From Ceratothoa steindachneri (Eukaryota > Arthropoda > Malacostraca > Isopoda > Cymothoidae): DNA of 64,000 nucleotides. This document shows positions 10,501 through 24,370 of this stretch, in pieces (within the stretch, counting starts at the first letter, position 1; every line of letters begins with the position of its first letter). The position numbers were made by a program, and so were the translations under genes. Location: NCBI GenBank assembly GCA_963969495.1, contig OZ018330.1, positions 45,500,894-45,564,893 of the forward strand, given 5' to 3'. Under the pieces are notes generated by a model. It saw nothing but the letters and a program-made list of their open reading frames with translations. It was not told where the DNA came from and ran no database searches.

Positions 10501-13500
10501 GGAGGAAAGATTAAAAATATTTATTTACCTAATTTTAGTTTAGTTAAATAATAATTCTATAAAAAAATAAAAAATAATAAATATAATAAAATAAAATACA
10601 TATATGTATATAACTTGATAAATACAAATAATAACAACAAATAAAGCGAAGAAATAAAAGAATCAAATACTAGACAAACCTGTGAGGAGCTCTCTACACC
10701 AGGGCAAATCTCATTCTCTTTTTATCTTTATATACCTACTACACATTTCATTCTTCTTATATCAACTTCAACTTCAACTTCAACTTCTTTCACTCTGTCA
10801 GATCCTCACTCCACTCATTACATCGGTAAAGGAGGCAAGAACATTTCAAAACGCTCCGAAGATGATCGAATAAGATCGAAAGCTCAGCAATTTAGTTTGT
10901 TTTTTACCAAACACATTCATTTAAAAAAGAGATGAATACAGGACAAGTAATCCACCATCTACAAGATGGAATAAAAAAGATAGAAGAAGAGAAAGTTGCC
11001 AAAGAAAATTAATTAAGGCAAAATACACAATGGTCTTCAACAAAATTTGCATATATATATATATATATAGCCATCACATTATGCACAAAAAACACACCTC
11101 GACGCTGAAGCCAACATATTACCCACTAAAGTATACCTAGACATGATAGGAACTCAATACTTTAGCAGAGAACAAAATCCTTCCCACCCCAACTATCACA
11201 ACCTAGACCTAAAGAAAGATATCCCCAACAGCTTACAAGCTAAGCTCAATAACTCCTCCTCCCCCCATCCCTCAAACCTACTTTAATGAATCATGTCCAC
11301 AGTCGCGAACACCACCACAATGCCATGCAGAACCACATCCTAACTAAGCAACCCCCTCAAATCTACCCCCCAAAAAAATCCCTACACAGAACTCCTATCC
11401 CAACCACGACCCACCACTCACCCATATTACAACCGAGCTCATAATAGGGAATTTTCTCTTGCCGGCCACCACACCACCACCTAGTGGAAAATTGGAATGT
11501 ACTGACAGGAAGTTGCATGGGGGGCGGTATGGTATATAAACGCGCACACACATGCTTTCCATCGAATTTTAAAGCAATTTATCGAATAACTTTGAAATAC
11601 ATTCCTGGATGAGGGTATTTGCCTACAGCCGATTTTTAGAAGTGGAGAAAATGCCCATTTCATTAGTTACAATGTCCTTGGTTTAGTTCAAAATCGTTGG
11701 ATCTGGTCGAACCCTCCACTGGGAGGATGCTCGAAAAGTAATTTGGCATTTAGGTGAGTAAAAGGTTTTAGAATTTTATTTATTAAGTTGTCAAGAGATT
11801 AGTTGTTTTTTTATAAAAAGTAAAATCACACTTTTAATTTAAAAAGAAACATTCAGCAAAGTAGTTTCCATCATTATTGACAATTCTCTACCATCGCTTA
11901 TCTAAGCATTGGTCAACTTTCTTGAAGAATTCATTTCGTTTTATTCAAGAAATAATGATTAAAATGCTGTAATTAGTTAACATATTGGTATGTAGTAACT
12001 GTACTCATTATGGAGGAACTAATAATAATGAATAACTCCTTTCAAGTCCCACCAATGAAAAGCCTTGTTTTGTTGGAGACGTCATCTACGAGTAGGATTA
12101 GATTTGTTTGCGACCAAGCCATTATTTTCCATCGTTCGTAGGTACAATTATGACCAAAAATGGCTCATTGCATTTCGAGATTTAAAGCAATATTCACACT
12201 AAACGGTCTCTTTCAGACATTACATGTTACACGTGTAAACCATTTTTGTAGCTTAAAAAAGCCCTATGCATTACTACAACTTAAGTCCAGGCATTATTCT
12301 GGTTATATTTAAACAGCTTGCAGTCAATTTAGAACCAGTAAAAAAAATAAAACAACCCCGTATTTCTTGACATCCTAATACTTGGAAGAGTCGCCTGTGA
12401 ACCGGCGGTTTCTTAATTTGAGAAATAGTTATAGAGACCCAGCCCGCCAGCCCCGAAATCCTTGGTTTATAATCAAAATTTGATTCGAGCCTCTGTTTTT
12501 AGAAAGTTTAAGCTTATTAGGAATGATAGTAGCTCGTAAATCTCGCTCTAACACACTGACAATTGTTCTCAACAGACTTTGGAAAAGTAAGTCGTAATTC
12601 GATTGTTCCTTTTCATTTTAATTGAACTAGTACCCACCCTGTTGACTGTAGGGGTGTTTTCTGGAGTCCTGCCGATCTGTAGCATGGACTATCCATCCTC
12701 GGATGGGCCCGATTTATCTCCTTTTGGATTCATATTTTGTGTTATAAACCTAGGGGCATCTATTTACTTCTTCCATATACTCGTATCTTACGCGTTGTTA
12801 TTGTCAACCACTAATCCTCTGGCGATGCTGCTGGCGGAAACTCTTTATTAGTTTGTGTTTTGGTGGATAAATGGCATATTTTATTAAAAAACAACAACAA
12901 CAAAGACCAACGAAGGGGATGTTTGAAAAGAAGTTGGTAAAGTTAAGAGAAGTCAGAATACGTAGGAAGATGTATAGCCCGAGTAGAATAGTTATGACGC
13001 TAAGGGGAAGAGGTGGAACTCACCCAGACATGGACACGACGAAGGTCGATTTCCTTGCTGGGAGGTCAACAATTGGTGAAAGATGGACGTCGTGCGTCGA
13101 TCGTTGGCGAGGAACAGGAGCAGTTGGGCTTCAGAAATTGACTCTGACAAGGATCTTTGTTCCATCGCAAGCGATCCTTGCTAAAGGTCGTTTTGGACCC
13201 TATTGTCGGCAAAATTTGAATTCCTTTTAAAAAGTAAAACTATCTGTTTTTTTCGCTGGTGGGGGTCTGTCTTCTTGACTCAATTCCTTATATCTGAGCC
13301 CAATTAATATTTTTGGTTATTGGATTGGCAAATAGGGTTGAGTATCGATATCGGCCAGCTCGAAATTGATTGCCCCTGTAGGTAATTATCGTTAAATGCA
13401 GCTTTGGTTCTCACACAACACCCTAATTTCCCCCGAGTTTCTTGCACCAACTTATAAGCGCCTCTTTCCTTTTTCATTTGCGCCAAGCCCATATCCGATT

Positions 13501-13559
13501 CTCAGCTCTACACATCACCATAAATTTTGTGACCCAGCTTCGTCTCTCTCCGTCGGCAG
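10501..13559. other. AT-rich spacer before E7
   Basis: A three-kilobase AT-rich interval. It includes a short hexamer repeat (caactt units, 10763-10787), a short (AT)n at about 11051-11069, and a C/A-rich zone at 11100-11480. A 119-residue open frame at 12871-13230 has no motif and is not called. It probably includes degraded transposons I cannot name. Confidence 0.45.
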
Positions 13560-13880
13560 GAGGATGCCCGAAGAAGCCGCTCTGGAATCGCTGCACCGTC
13601 CCGAAAATCCTCATTGCTGTTGCAACCACCCTCTGACGCTCCCGAAGAGTGGCGGTCTTGCCCCATTTGTGGCAAAGGATTCAATTTCCGCTGCCACTTA
13701 AACCGTCATATGAAGTCGCACACGGACGATCGTCCCTTCCCATGCCAGATTTGCCCGTATCGTGGCAAGCGTCGAGACCACCTCGTTTCTCATTTGCTTT
13801 CTCGCCACAAGACCCCGCACTCGATGTTGGGGTCTCTCATTACGACCCCCAACCAAGACCCCGATGCACCATGTTCGTGA
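13560..13880 (+). CDS. E7: alternative 3'-terminal exon with two C2H2 zinc fingers
   Basis: The acceptor ctctctccgtcggcag sets phase 0 and gives 106 residues. The leader (33 residues) is rich in Arg, Ser and Pro. Finger 1 is residues 34-54 (helix F, C, H, R) and finger 2 residues 62-83 (R, D, H, S). The linker is TDDRP rather than TGERP. Finger 2 reads C-P-Y-R-G-K, close to the consensus of its siblings. The tail is about 23 residues, Pro/Thr-rich. An AATAAA at 14430-14435 is far downstream (550 bases), so the true poly(A) site is uncertain. Confidence 0.87.
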   Translation, partial: EDARRSRSGIAAPSRKSSLLLQPPSDAPEEWRSCPICGKGFNFRCHLNRHMKSHTDDRPFPCQICPYRGKRRDHLVSHLLSRHKTPHSMLGSLITTPNQDPDAPCS

Positions 13881-16308
13881 GGTCACCTTCCTGCTGGAGA
13901 AAATCCACCAGAAACTTAGATAAAAAACAAAACACAAACGATTTACATTCTGCGTCGTCTTACCGTCCACTGAATTGAATGGCGATGGTTGTCTCTTACC
14001 TCCCTTTGTTGCTTTAGGCCATTATTACCTAAGGCTGTTTTGCTTCATCTCTTAAGACCTCTTCCGCAGAGGTAAATGAAGGTTTTGCGTTCGAGTGCAA
14101 GTTTATCGTATTACTCGAATTAAGGATCGCGATATGATTTGATTAGTTTGCTTCTTATTTCTGATTATGGTCCTCATTTGACTAGGAAGTAGAGACGCTT
14201 TGATATTTTATGTGTATCTTTTCTATTTGATTGTTTTCTCTCAAACTACCAAATGAAGTTTTTTGATTACTGCCTCAAACAGTCAATGTTTCATAACTGC
14301 TTTAAGTTTATCATTGTCATTTGCCTTCTCGAGTTTGATTCGTAACTATTTCAATGTTTTTTTTTGAACGACCTATTTTTTTTTATCCAATTAACCACAA
14401 GTTAGTTTATTTTCTGTTTTTAACCGAATAATAAATGTTTTTTTATATCATGTTCCGAGTTCGACAAATTGGAATGTTCCTCTTATTTTTGATCTTGAAA
14501 AATAATGAAAAAAGGGGGGAAGTTATCGCACGCGAGAATGTGTTGAAGGTGCATAGTCCAATCAGAGTAATTTGGGCAACGGGGATGCGTGCAACTCTCT
14601 CGAAGCCCCCTGCCCCTGTTCCCCAAACGGGGGAGTCCTCTCTTTTCTGGATCTCATTTTTGTTTGCACGGACTACAAGTCCTTAGGTGATTCGGACTCG
14701 CCCTGATGCGCCTCGCCAGAAGATTGAGTGAAATAACAAGCTTGCGTGCGATTTGGCTTCCCTTTTCCATACGGACGTGACAAATTTAGTTAATAATAAT
14801 TTCATTACTATTCGCAAAAGCATTGAAGTCAGTTTGAAGTGTAATTTGACTTATGCAGATATGTTTAAGGGACTTATGATGTACTGTACCTAGCTTTTCG
14901 ATTCAATTTATCAGTTGTTTAAGGCGGTGGAAGAGTGCCAAAGTCGCTATACTCTCTATACTTTATCTCATTGAGGCTAAATAAATTACTCGCTCGATCG
15001 AATTATTTTGTGGCGAATGATATAAAGAGGAAATTGAAAGAAGGTTCTTCCCAAAGTGCCCTTTCTTTTGCCCTCCCTTTTCTTTTTAAAGGGTTTGTCA
15101 TCCGAAGCCGAGGCGGGCGAGTTAGGCCTGGTAACTTTACAGAAATGCTGGAAGTTAAGAAATGCCCAAGATTTGACTCATGTTTCAGTATTAAAGGATC
15201 AGAGGAGAAGCCCCCACCCCACCCACCAACAAATTGCTCTTGAGTTGCGAAATTCTTCATAAAAGCGAGTTTGGGCTAGGTACTTTTCACAGCTACACTA
15301 TGCTCACCAGTAGACGTTACCCGACGAATTTCGGCTGACCTGACTCCACCTGCGACCAGGTTGCGTATATTAACTCACCATGGTTCCTCTATTCACTCTG
15401 AAATATATCATATCGCGTGTCACACTCAAGTCTGTCGTACTCGCTTTGTCGAATGAGGCTTCTTTCCAGTTATTTTAATTGGTTCAAACAACACAGAATA
15501 ACTAGACGAACTAGAACAAGCATAAATCTCACATAAAAATGCGAGGCTGCTTATGATAATCAATGTACTCATATTTTTCTTGTGTCCTATGTGATAACAA
15601 TGTTAGTAAAGTGCTTTGAATGAATATGGCTGGGCAAAATATTGGAAACACCAGCTGCACCTACTGTCATATATTTTGTCAGCGATTATATCTAAATAAA
15701 GACTACAATCGTTAACAAATTGTTTACATGCATTGCATATATTTCATACCTGATGTTTTTAAACTCATGTTATGCTCAGTTTCGGATCCTGGTATTAATA
15801 CACTGCTAAATGAGAGCGAGACCCCGAATCTTAAGAGGGTAAATTGTGGGAGAGTCAATGGCTGGACTCTCGGTCACGTAAAGTGCTGTACCTTGATTCG
15901 ATATCTGTCTGAAATAATGTTGGCATGCATGGAATCAAGGAAAATCCAGCTTTGGTTTGGCGTACCTCTGGACGGAAAGCAAAATTGAGTGACTGGTCCA
16001 AAATGCGAAAAGACACAGCTGCAAGAGTAATTGCAGAACTAAACTAACACTACCAACTCAGCGTCAACATTTCGACGAGAGTTTCATGCTGTTGGATCAC
16101 ATGGAAGGGCTACAATCGTCAAACCGCACTTATATGACCAATGTTAAAAATCCTCGTAAAAAATTCGTAGTGTTAATTAGAAGGGGAAAATCGAACAATG
16201 AATGCCATTTAGTCGGGCGCATTAATCTTCACCCCCTTTTCCATCAGGATGCGTTGAGACCTAATCATTTGGGCAATCGTATTATTATTCCCTTTTCTTG
16301 CGGTGGAG

Positions 16309-16309
<1 letters not shown>
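13881..16309. other. Spacer between E7 and the 16.3-kb microsatellite
   Basis: AT-rich sequence with no recognised gene. Short open frames at 14435-14686 and 14935-15262 have no domain. A fragment at 15780-16230 has weak transposase-like composition, but I could not assign it. Confidence 0.45.

Positions 16310-16383
<74 letters not shown>
16310..16383. repeat. (AT)n microsatellite
   Basis: About 37 uninterrupted AT dinucleotides. The repeat creates Tyr-Ile open frames on both strands that are not genes. Confidence 0.97.
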
Positions 16384-16387
<4 letters not shown>

Positions 16388-17408
16388 ACAAGGAAAAAGA
16401 AAATAAACGGAATAATGAATTTTCTCTAATTGCGAAAAAAAACTTGCAGAGGTGGTGAGAATTGAATTAAGCACACTGAGGCACCGAACAACCGCTTTGA
16501 TCTCATTTAAAGCGACCCCTTAGACCGCTCAGCTTAGATTCAGATAAAAGCGGTTGCTCGCTTTTATATATAGGTAAAAGTTGGGCAATATATTTTCATC
16601 GTAGCAAGTTTTGTTGAAAGCGACGGCTAATTTCACATTAGTGATTTTCTTTTTCACATCTGTCTGGGTGGAACTTGGGGATAAGTTCTCCAAAATTCAT
16701 TAAAGCTCGGATTTTAAAGTTAGAGGAGGGAATAAGAGAAGATTCCTTTAGGAAAACACTTTATTTATCTGACGTGTTTCTATATCAATGAATGAACACA
16801 CTTATATCCAAACAAACAAAGACCAGCATGTGCGAATGTACTGACAAACTTGTGTACATGTTAGGACAAGGTCGAAAGGGGTAGGCTTAATAGGGGAGAT
16901 TAAGTATCCCTCGTAGTTCGGCTCCTAATTCTACCGCTTGGCAGTATTCCGTTCGAATTAAATTGAATCTTAAGCTTAGGTTGTTTTTCTTGTATATGGA
17001 TGTCTTCTAGGAAAAGTAGTTGTCGACGATCTGGTGCAAAGTCCTTAATTTTTGTGGGTTTTTTTTTGGGGGGGGGGCTCCGTTACCTAGGTGGTATGTC
17101 GTTCTTCTTGATAGTTTACTTTCCGTCATTCCAATATATGAGTGGGAAGGAGCTGTCAGTCTCCTAGGTTGCATTTATACTCATATATTGATGGGTCCTT
17201 TGTTTAGGTTTGGATATAGGCTGCTGATTGTTTTTCATGATGAGGTTGGTGGTGCATCTAGTTTGATAATATATAGGTAACGATAATTTTTTTTCTATAT
17301 TTGTAGGCTTTATAGATCGGTTAATAATTTCTTTAATTATCCTTTCGTCTGTTCCGTATTGCGAGATCGTCGATTCCGCGTACTGTTTGGGGGAGCCCTC
17401 TCCGTTCA
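16384..17408. other. Spacer before the RNase H retroelement
   Basis: No gene recognised. Includes a T/G homopolymer run near 17057-17079. Its end may hold decayed 5' sequence of the neighbouring retrotransposon. Confidence 0.45.
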
Positions 17409-19384
17409 ATGGAGGAAAGTGTCCTCAGTGTCACACTCTTTGCCCTGAGCATCAACGGCATCACCTCGGTGCTGCCGGAAGATGTTCTCGCTACGCTCTA
17501 CGTGGACGACGTGTCGATCTCTTTTGGCGCAGCTCATATGTCGACTCCAACAGTCATTGAACCGCGTCTCTCGCTATGCCGAATCGTACAGGTTTCGGCT
17601 TTCCTTGGCCAAGACTAACGTGGTGCACTTCTGCCGCCATCCACGGCTCCACCCTGACCCAGACTTGTTTCTTAAAGGGGTACGCCTGGAAGTGGTTGAA
17701 TCGCACCGTTTCCTTGGTCTTGTATTTGACCGACGCCTCACCTGGGAGGCTCATATTCGCAGCCTTAGGGTCTCTTGTACCTGCACCATGGATATTCTCC
17801 GTTCCGTTATGTTCAGCGCTTGGGGCGCTGATAGGGCTACTGCCTTACTTTTTCATCAATCCTTTGTTCGTTTGAAGCTCGACTACGGATGCGAGTTTTA
17901 TGCATCCGTAGCCGAGCGTGTATTGCGGAAGGTGGACTCGATCCACCACACCGGCCTTCGCCTGGCGACCGGTGCCTTCCGCACTTCCCCCATTGAGAGC
18001 CTACTACTCGATGCTGAGGAGATACCACTCGCTCTACGCCGTGTACAGTGCATGATTCGCCTGTAAGCACGAGCCCGGCGCCTCCCTTAGTCGCCAACAG
18101 CTCTCACTGCATCCACAGCTGATTTCGACGGTGCCTATGCTTCCGATAGACGCCAGTCATACCCTAAGCCCTTTGGGTTTAGGGTCAGGAAACTCCTTCG
18201 AGAGCTAGGTATAGCTCTCGGGTTGGTGGCGCCCCTGGTTCTGCCCAGGAGGCCACCCTGGAGGGTACCACATTTGGATATTTGTCGCCACGCCTCTGCT
18301 CCCAAAGCTTGTACAGCACCGGGAGTATTTCGTTCGACCTCTTTGGAGCACACCTCGTGTCACACTGGAACCGTGTCAGTGTATACGGATGGCTCCAAGT
18401 CCCAAGAGGGGGTCGGCTTCCACGCCGTATCCCCTCTGTTTGAAGTCAGCGGGGCTCTGCCAGGCGCTGCGTCTGTCTTCACGGCCGAGCTGGTGGCAAT
18501 ACACCACTCTGCACGGGAAATTACGCGACGTGCCCGGTTCGGAGACCGGATTGTGATCTATAGCGACTCACAGAGCGCTCGGATTGCTCTCGGGGCATTG
18601 GAATTTCCGCAATCCGTGCTTCGCGATATCCGTGACACCACGGTTTTGGCGAGCAGGGCGGATGTCGAGATTATCTTCTGCTGGGTCCCTGGACATGTAG
18701 GAATTGCGGGGAATGAGCGCGCCGAAGAGTGCGAGCTCTCTGCGACCGAACCACCATTTAGCTCTTCCTCACACCGACTACATGGCAAGAATACGGGCAG
18801 CTCTTCGGGCTGCTTTGCAAAGAAAATGGGAAACAGTCGAAGGGAACTTAAAGTTGCGTGCCATTGCGCCGCGACTGTACCCATGACCTACCCCTCATGC
18901 CGTGAAGGCTTTAGGTTGCTTTTTGTCGTCTCCGAATTGGGCACACTCGCGGGACGCGTTGTCCCCTAGACTGTTCGGCACATTCTTGTTGAATGTCCCA
19001 GTATGGGCGATCTTCGCGTACGTTACCTGTTCCGGTACCGGGATGGGCGGGGTCGCTACCGCCTGTTCCTTGTCATCGGGACGAGTCCGTGCACATTGTC
19101 TGGTGGACTTGTAGACCTTTTGGGATAGGCCTGCTTTCTCCCTTTTATTTAACTAGTTTTTTTCTTTATAGGTCGCACTTTTTCTCGCCGGGGAGACCTC
19201 CCCTCGACGCAGGGGCATGCTTCCTGCTCGTTGCCTTTTCCTTTTTTTCTTTTTTTTAATGTTTTTTGTGTTTTTTTGAATCTTATTTTAAAGTTGCCTA
19301 GTACTAGGCAGTTTTTAATACGGCGACTAATGCCCATGTAGGCTGTCGCCAGATGAACCCATAAAATTAAAAGAACAAACAAAA
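17409..19384 (+). mobile_element. 5'-truncated non-LTR retrotransposon with RT and RNase H (I/Jockey-type, defective)
   Basis: The frame from 17409 carries the RT catalytic box as LYVDDVSI. A frameshift then moves the reading into the frame at 17550-18066, with the post-palm block SLAKTNVVHF and HRFLGLVFDRRLTW. From about 18370 an RNase H domain follows: VYTDGSK, the central TAELVAI, YSDSQSA, and the terminal WVPGHVGIAGNE. These contain the Asp-Glu-Asp triad of RNase H1. The RNase H places it among I-clade and related non-LTR families. It lacks the endonuclease and the first RT half, and has stops at 18064 and after 18960. T-rich 3' UTR sequence runs to an A-rich end near 19384. Confidence 0.85.
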
Positions 19385-19459
19385 CACGTCTGTTCGGTAT
19401 GTCGTGTTTTTGTAGAAGAGTTTCATGTCATTTTCTATGTTATTGTTTCCGTTGCTATG

Positions 19460-19965
19460 CTGTTCTTTAAAGTAAAATTGATCCATTTTCTTCTTGATCG
19501 CTACCTGTACATCGTGGTTGCTGAATCCATTGTGACGAGCACTTGTGTTGTTGCCCTCTCGATCTCATTGTGTGTAACTCTCCAAGTTTGGCAGTGGGTG
19601 AAGGCGCCGTTGATATGCACGGGTTAATTACACTTTTCTTGTATCGTTCTGGGCATTCCCTTTCTGCATTCATGCAGAGGCCAGGATTGGTGGTTTTAAC
19701 GTGTACTTTCGTCGTGATCTTGTCATTGTTTTGAGTAGTTAAGGTGTCGAGAAATGGAAGTTTTGTCTTGGCTTCTTCTAAATGTATAATTGAGGGAGGA
19801 ACATTCTATAAATACTTGTTGGCGTGTGTATTTCTTCTTCCAATTGTACATTTATCCTAATGTCGTCCATGTATCGGCAGTAGATATGGGGTTCTGGGTA
19901 ACTTTGCGAAAACTTTTTTCAACGGCTCCCATGTAAAAAAATTGCTAATAAGACTCCAAGAGGAG
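19460..19965 (-). mobile_element. Penelope-like element fragment (RT end)
   Basis: Read on the minus strand, this gives [13 protein letters not shown] at about 19895, matching the RT active-site region of Penelope-like elements. A KLPFLDTLTT-like block follows at about 19740, then CMNAERECPERYK at about 19660, equivalent to the motif in the 9.3-kb copy. Stops interrupt it. The RT end lies directly beside an (AT)n tract. Confidence 0.78.
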
Positions 19966-19966
19966 G

Positions 19967-20080
<114 letters not shown>

Positions 20081-20082
20081 GA

Positions 20083-21110
<1,028 letters not shown>

Positions 21111-22193
21111 GCGTGCCATTGCCTGGTGTGTATATGACTTGTGTCCGTCTCGTAGCCAATTTTGGTTGAATTCTGTAGCTCTCATTTGCCTATTGAATAA
21201 GAGGCTGAATTTTCACCTCTAAGTAGTAGGTTCTATTCCTAGATAGAGCGGACACAATTTTTTTTTCTCATGGTAGCGAACTAGTCTCATATTGGCGGCG
21301 AGAGGGCCCCTATCCACATACTCCACTTTCATAGCCAATCGCAACATTTCTTCTCTCTTCCCCTAGTGTAAATGTTAGTTTTGTCTCAATAAAAAGTTAT
21401 GTTGTGTAGATGACAAAAATACCTCAGAAACGTGCTTCGCTTCTCGTTATCTTATGTCCGAAAGTTCACCTTGTATGGCCATAACAATAAGTTTGTTAGT
21501 AGTTCTGATTGTTTTTCTACTGAGCCCTTACTTAGCACGAACTCTGTTTCTGTTGTGCTTTCCAGCTGGACCAAGTGGTCGCAAATCATGTTTTGCGCGC
21601 CTTCTTTATTTATACCGGACTGTTACTTTAGTCACTGTGCAGAGAGAGCTGAAACTTCACTTATTTGTCTCTGGCGCAGTCCACGCCTATGATTGACTAT
21701 CAATCTTTCTTTGGTGAATGGAAATTTCTTCGCAATTTAGGGCTTCGAGGCTGCTGTTATAGTATGCGTATATTAGGCTAAAAAAGGAAACGAATTTTAC
21801 TCATAGTTACTCCTCCCCCTGCCCACCGAATTAAAGAGGTTGATTTAATTTTTGCACGTCTATATTCTTTCTGAGAGTTTTCCATTGAATTATTTTAATG
21901 GTTGGGCTGTTCATTGAAAATATGATGAGGTGTTAGTACCCCATTTTTTCTTGGGTTTAATTCTGGTTATCCTATTTGGGGTAGAACATTCAAGAGAGAA
22001 AAATACTATCCCGTGTTCCTTCTTTACCTTGGTTCTTGCTTTTGTTTTTCCCTTCTGTCCCCTGGAAGTACTTCCATGCGAGTTTTGTTAAGGTGGGCCA
22101 TATGCCCTGTTTGGCGAGTGCCGGATGTTTTGTAATGTGAGGGCCAGAGTCGGTTTTCGAAAGAGCTCAGCTTGCTTTCTCCCCTCTATTCAG
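21111..22193. other. Spacer before E8
   Basis: No gene recognised. Two overlapping open frames at 21432-21696 are hydrophobic but lack any domain or splice support. A pyrimidine-rich tract leads into E8. Confidence 0.5.
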
Positions 22194-22463
22194 GCTTTCG
22201 CCTCCTCCGACCTACAATTCCTGGATGAGCATCCTGGCGGCCAGGGAAGCTTCTCTCAACCTTCAGCGTTCGACTCTTCCCGTTTCACTTGCGAGTTCTG
22301 CTGTCGAAGGTTCGATTACCTCTCTAAGCTAACGCGACACCTGAGGAAACATACAGGAGAGAGACCCTACCCCTGTCTGCAGTGCCACTACAGAGCCAAG
22401 AGGAAAGATCACCTTATGGAGCACGTCAGAACCATACACGCTAACTCTGCCGCTGGAATATGA
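22194..22463 (+). CDS. E8: alternative 3'-terminal exon with two C2H2 zinc fingers
   Basis: The acceptor is tctcccctctattcag and the frame runs 89 residues. An ATG-like start at 22125 lies upstream in the same frame but belongs to the intron. The leader is 32 residues with Ser, Gln and Gly. Finger 1 is residues 33-53 (helix Y, S, K, R) and finger 2 residues 61-82 (R, D, H, E), joined by TGERP. Finger 2 begins CLQC and then HYRAKRKDH, close to E7. Seven residues follow the last His. Confidence 0.88.
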   Translation, partial: AFASSDLQFLDEHPGGQGSFSQPSAFDSSRFTCEFCCRRFDYLSKLTRHLRKHTGERPYPCLQCHYRAKRKDHLMEHVRTIHANSAAGI

Positions 22464-23498
22464 ACAGGGGCTGATTGAACGCCTTGCGAATTAAAGGCAA
22501 GATTTGCGCTCACCAGTCGGAGCAGACGCCCTGCTCTTTAAATGAGAACGTGGGGCAGAATGGACACTACTGAAAGAGGCGTGTACAAAATTTTGGCTGT
22601 CGGGGGAGCTGCATAACTCGCTTATTCTTAACGCTCTTGTGTCCCCTATTTTACTAATCTTTGGATAGCTTCGTGTTGTGTCCTGGAAAAGTTCTTAATT
22701 TCCCCCATTTTTTTATCCCGGTGATAATTATATGTTTACGCTGATAACTAAGTGCCATAATTTTTAAAATTTCATTTCATTCGAAAGGAAATTCTCGGCA
22801 GTGAGCAGGGGATGCATCTCGAATCTTTGTAGTTTGCACATTTGTCTATTTGGCGGGTCTTACTTCTTACATTATATTGCATCCTGCTAATGAATGACGG
22901 ATCTAGATGAATAAACCAGTCATTTATAAGTGGTTTATTCTTGTTACTCATGCATGATCTGCTGGTGTTCTGCATGCATGTTTATTCATTTGTATTGATT
23001 CTTGTCTTCAAGTTGAATTGACAAGAAATTTAATTATGTATGGGCACGGCATTGGGCAAAAATACTGATACATAATCTTGCATCGATTCCCACTCAGTTT
23101 GTAGCTCCAAGCGACAAACTAATTCAATTTAATTCTCCACTTGTGTTCGCCTCTATGCTCGCTCTTGCAATATTGATCTTTCCAATTCTTCCCCTTCCCT
23201 TTTATTTCCCTTCTTATTTCCATTCCTTACTATCTGAATATCTCCTTCCCCACTGCGCTTCACTCCTCAATTTTATTTACAAAAATGTTCTCAGTCCATT
23301 GTGCCCCACTGCTAAGATTGGCCAATACCACAGGAAATAAGGTTGGGTCGCTTTGTGTTTAATATTACATACCTAAAGGGATGTGATGGATCGAGTACTT
23401 TTTGTGGCATTGGTGTTCCTCAACTTTTGTGGCACAGTAGTGGAGTGATTATATTTTCTTAGTCAATCAATTATTAATTATTGCTCCTCGCTCGGCAG
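22464..23498. other. Spacer between E8 and E9
   Basis: AT-rich intron/UTR sequence with no recognised element. The end has the pyrimidine-rich acceptor region of E9. Confidence 0.5.
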
Positions 23499-23726
23499 GA
23501 GGACGGAGATTGGTCTCGAACGTGTAAGTTTTGCGGTCGCATGTTCGCCTACCCATCGAATTTGGCGCAGCACTTGCGAATTCACACCGGAGAAAGACCG
23601 TACCCCTGTCCCAAATGTCCTTACCGTGCCAAACATAAGGGGGACCTTAGGAGACACATTGCTTCGCACCACAAAACGACATTTTGCGATGCCTGGTCGG
23701 AGGCTTCCAGTTCTTCTGCGTTTTAG
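23499..23726 (+). CDS. E9: alternative 3'-terminal exon with two C2H2 zinc fingers
   Basis: The acceptor is ttgctcctcgctcggcag. The exon is short, 75 residues, with only eight residues before finger 1 (9-29, helix Y, S, N, Q). Finger 2 is residues 37-58 (H, G, D, R), and the linker is TGERP. Finger 2 matches the family consensus CPKCPYRAK. The tail ends in a Ser run. Residues 1-8 (EDGDWSRT) are acidic like the starts of E7 and E16. Confidence 0.88.
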   Translation, partial: EDGDWSRTCKFCGRMFAYPSNLAQHLRIHTGERPYPCPKCPYRAKHKGDLRRHIASHHKTTFCDAWSEASSSSAF

Positions 23727-24130
23727 CAGAATGGTATTAAGATGCGTCTGGATGTACCTGCCAGCAGAAGGCGCTGAATGAGGCTCAGTGCCATAACCTC
23801 CAATGATGGATCAATTTCGGGGAGGGGAAAGTGTGGATTGTCTCTATGGTGGTACACGTCTGGGTATCGCGTTCTGTTTGGGGGAGGTGCCAGTATCGCA
23901 CTCTGACAATAATTTTAGAAGCATTTTGTAAAAAGTTAATGAATACTTTGCTCTTACTGGCCGCTGTGATTTTATCGAGGAACGAAAAAGACTTATATTT
24001 TCAAGTGCCTCTCCCAAACTCGTGTGACGCTGATGATCCTTAAAAATCTGACCTTCCCCATGATAATCCCCCTTTCTTTCCTCCCGCCATCCAAATGATG
24101 GAGACTGATCCTTAACCTACCTACCCGCAG
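23727..24130. other. Spacer between E9 and E10
   Basis: A 404-base intron/UTR stretch with no recognised feature beyond the acceptor pyrimidine tract. Confidence 0.5.
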
Positions 24131-24370
24131 GCGTCGGGGCTCGCTCTGTGCATGGAGAACAACAAACACATTTGCAATGTCTGCTTCAAGGAGTTCAATA
24201 GGCCTTCTCGCCTCACCCGGCACCTGCGACTACACACGGGAGAACGGCCATTCCCCTGCCCCCATTGCCCTTACAGGGCCAATCAAAAGGAGCACTTGCA
24301 TCGCCATCTCCTGACCCACCTCCAAAAAGTGACAGTCAGGGGGACCCGTTCGGATTCAGACTACTTTTGA
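24131..24370 (+). CDS. E10: alternative 3'-terminal exon with two C2H2 zinc fingers
   Basis: The acceptor is taacctacctacccgcag and the frame runs 79 residues. Finger 1 is residues 15-35 (helix R, S, R, R). The basic helix suggests a guanine-rich site under the general recognition code, which is an inference. Finger 2 is residues 43-63 (Q, E, H, R) and closes with H-x3-H. The linker is TGERP. A basic then acidic tail of 16 residues follows. It sits 404 bases after the E9 stop and resembles E9 in finger 2. Confidence 0.88.
   Translation, partial: ASGLALCMENNKHICNVCFKEFNRPSRLTRHLRLHTGERPFPCPHCPYRANQKEHLHRHLLTHLQKVTVRGTRSDSDYF

Noticed and set aside
12871..13230. 119-residue open frame before E7
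   Set aside because: Basic, no motif, starts in a polyglutamine-like stretch, and no neighbouring signal supports it.
16209..16474. Poly Tyr-Ile open frames over (AT)n tracts here and at 20.5, 29.3, 33.0, 42.0 and 46.0 kb
   Set aside because: They are products of the dinucleotide repeat, open on both strands.
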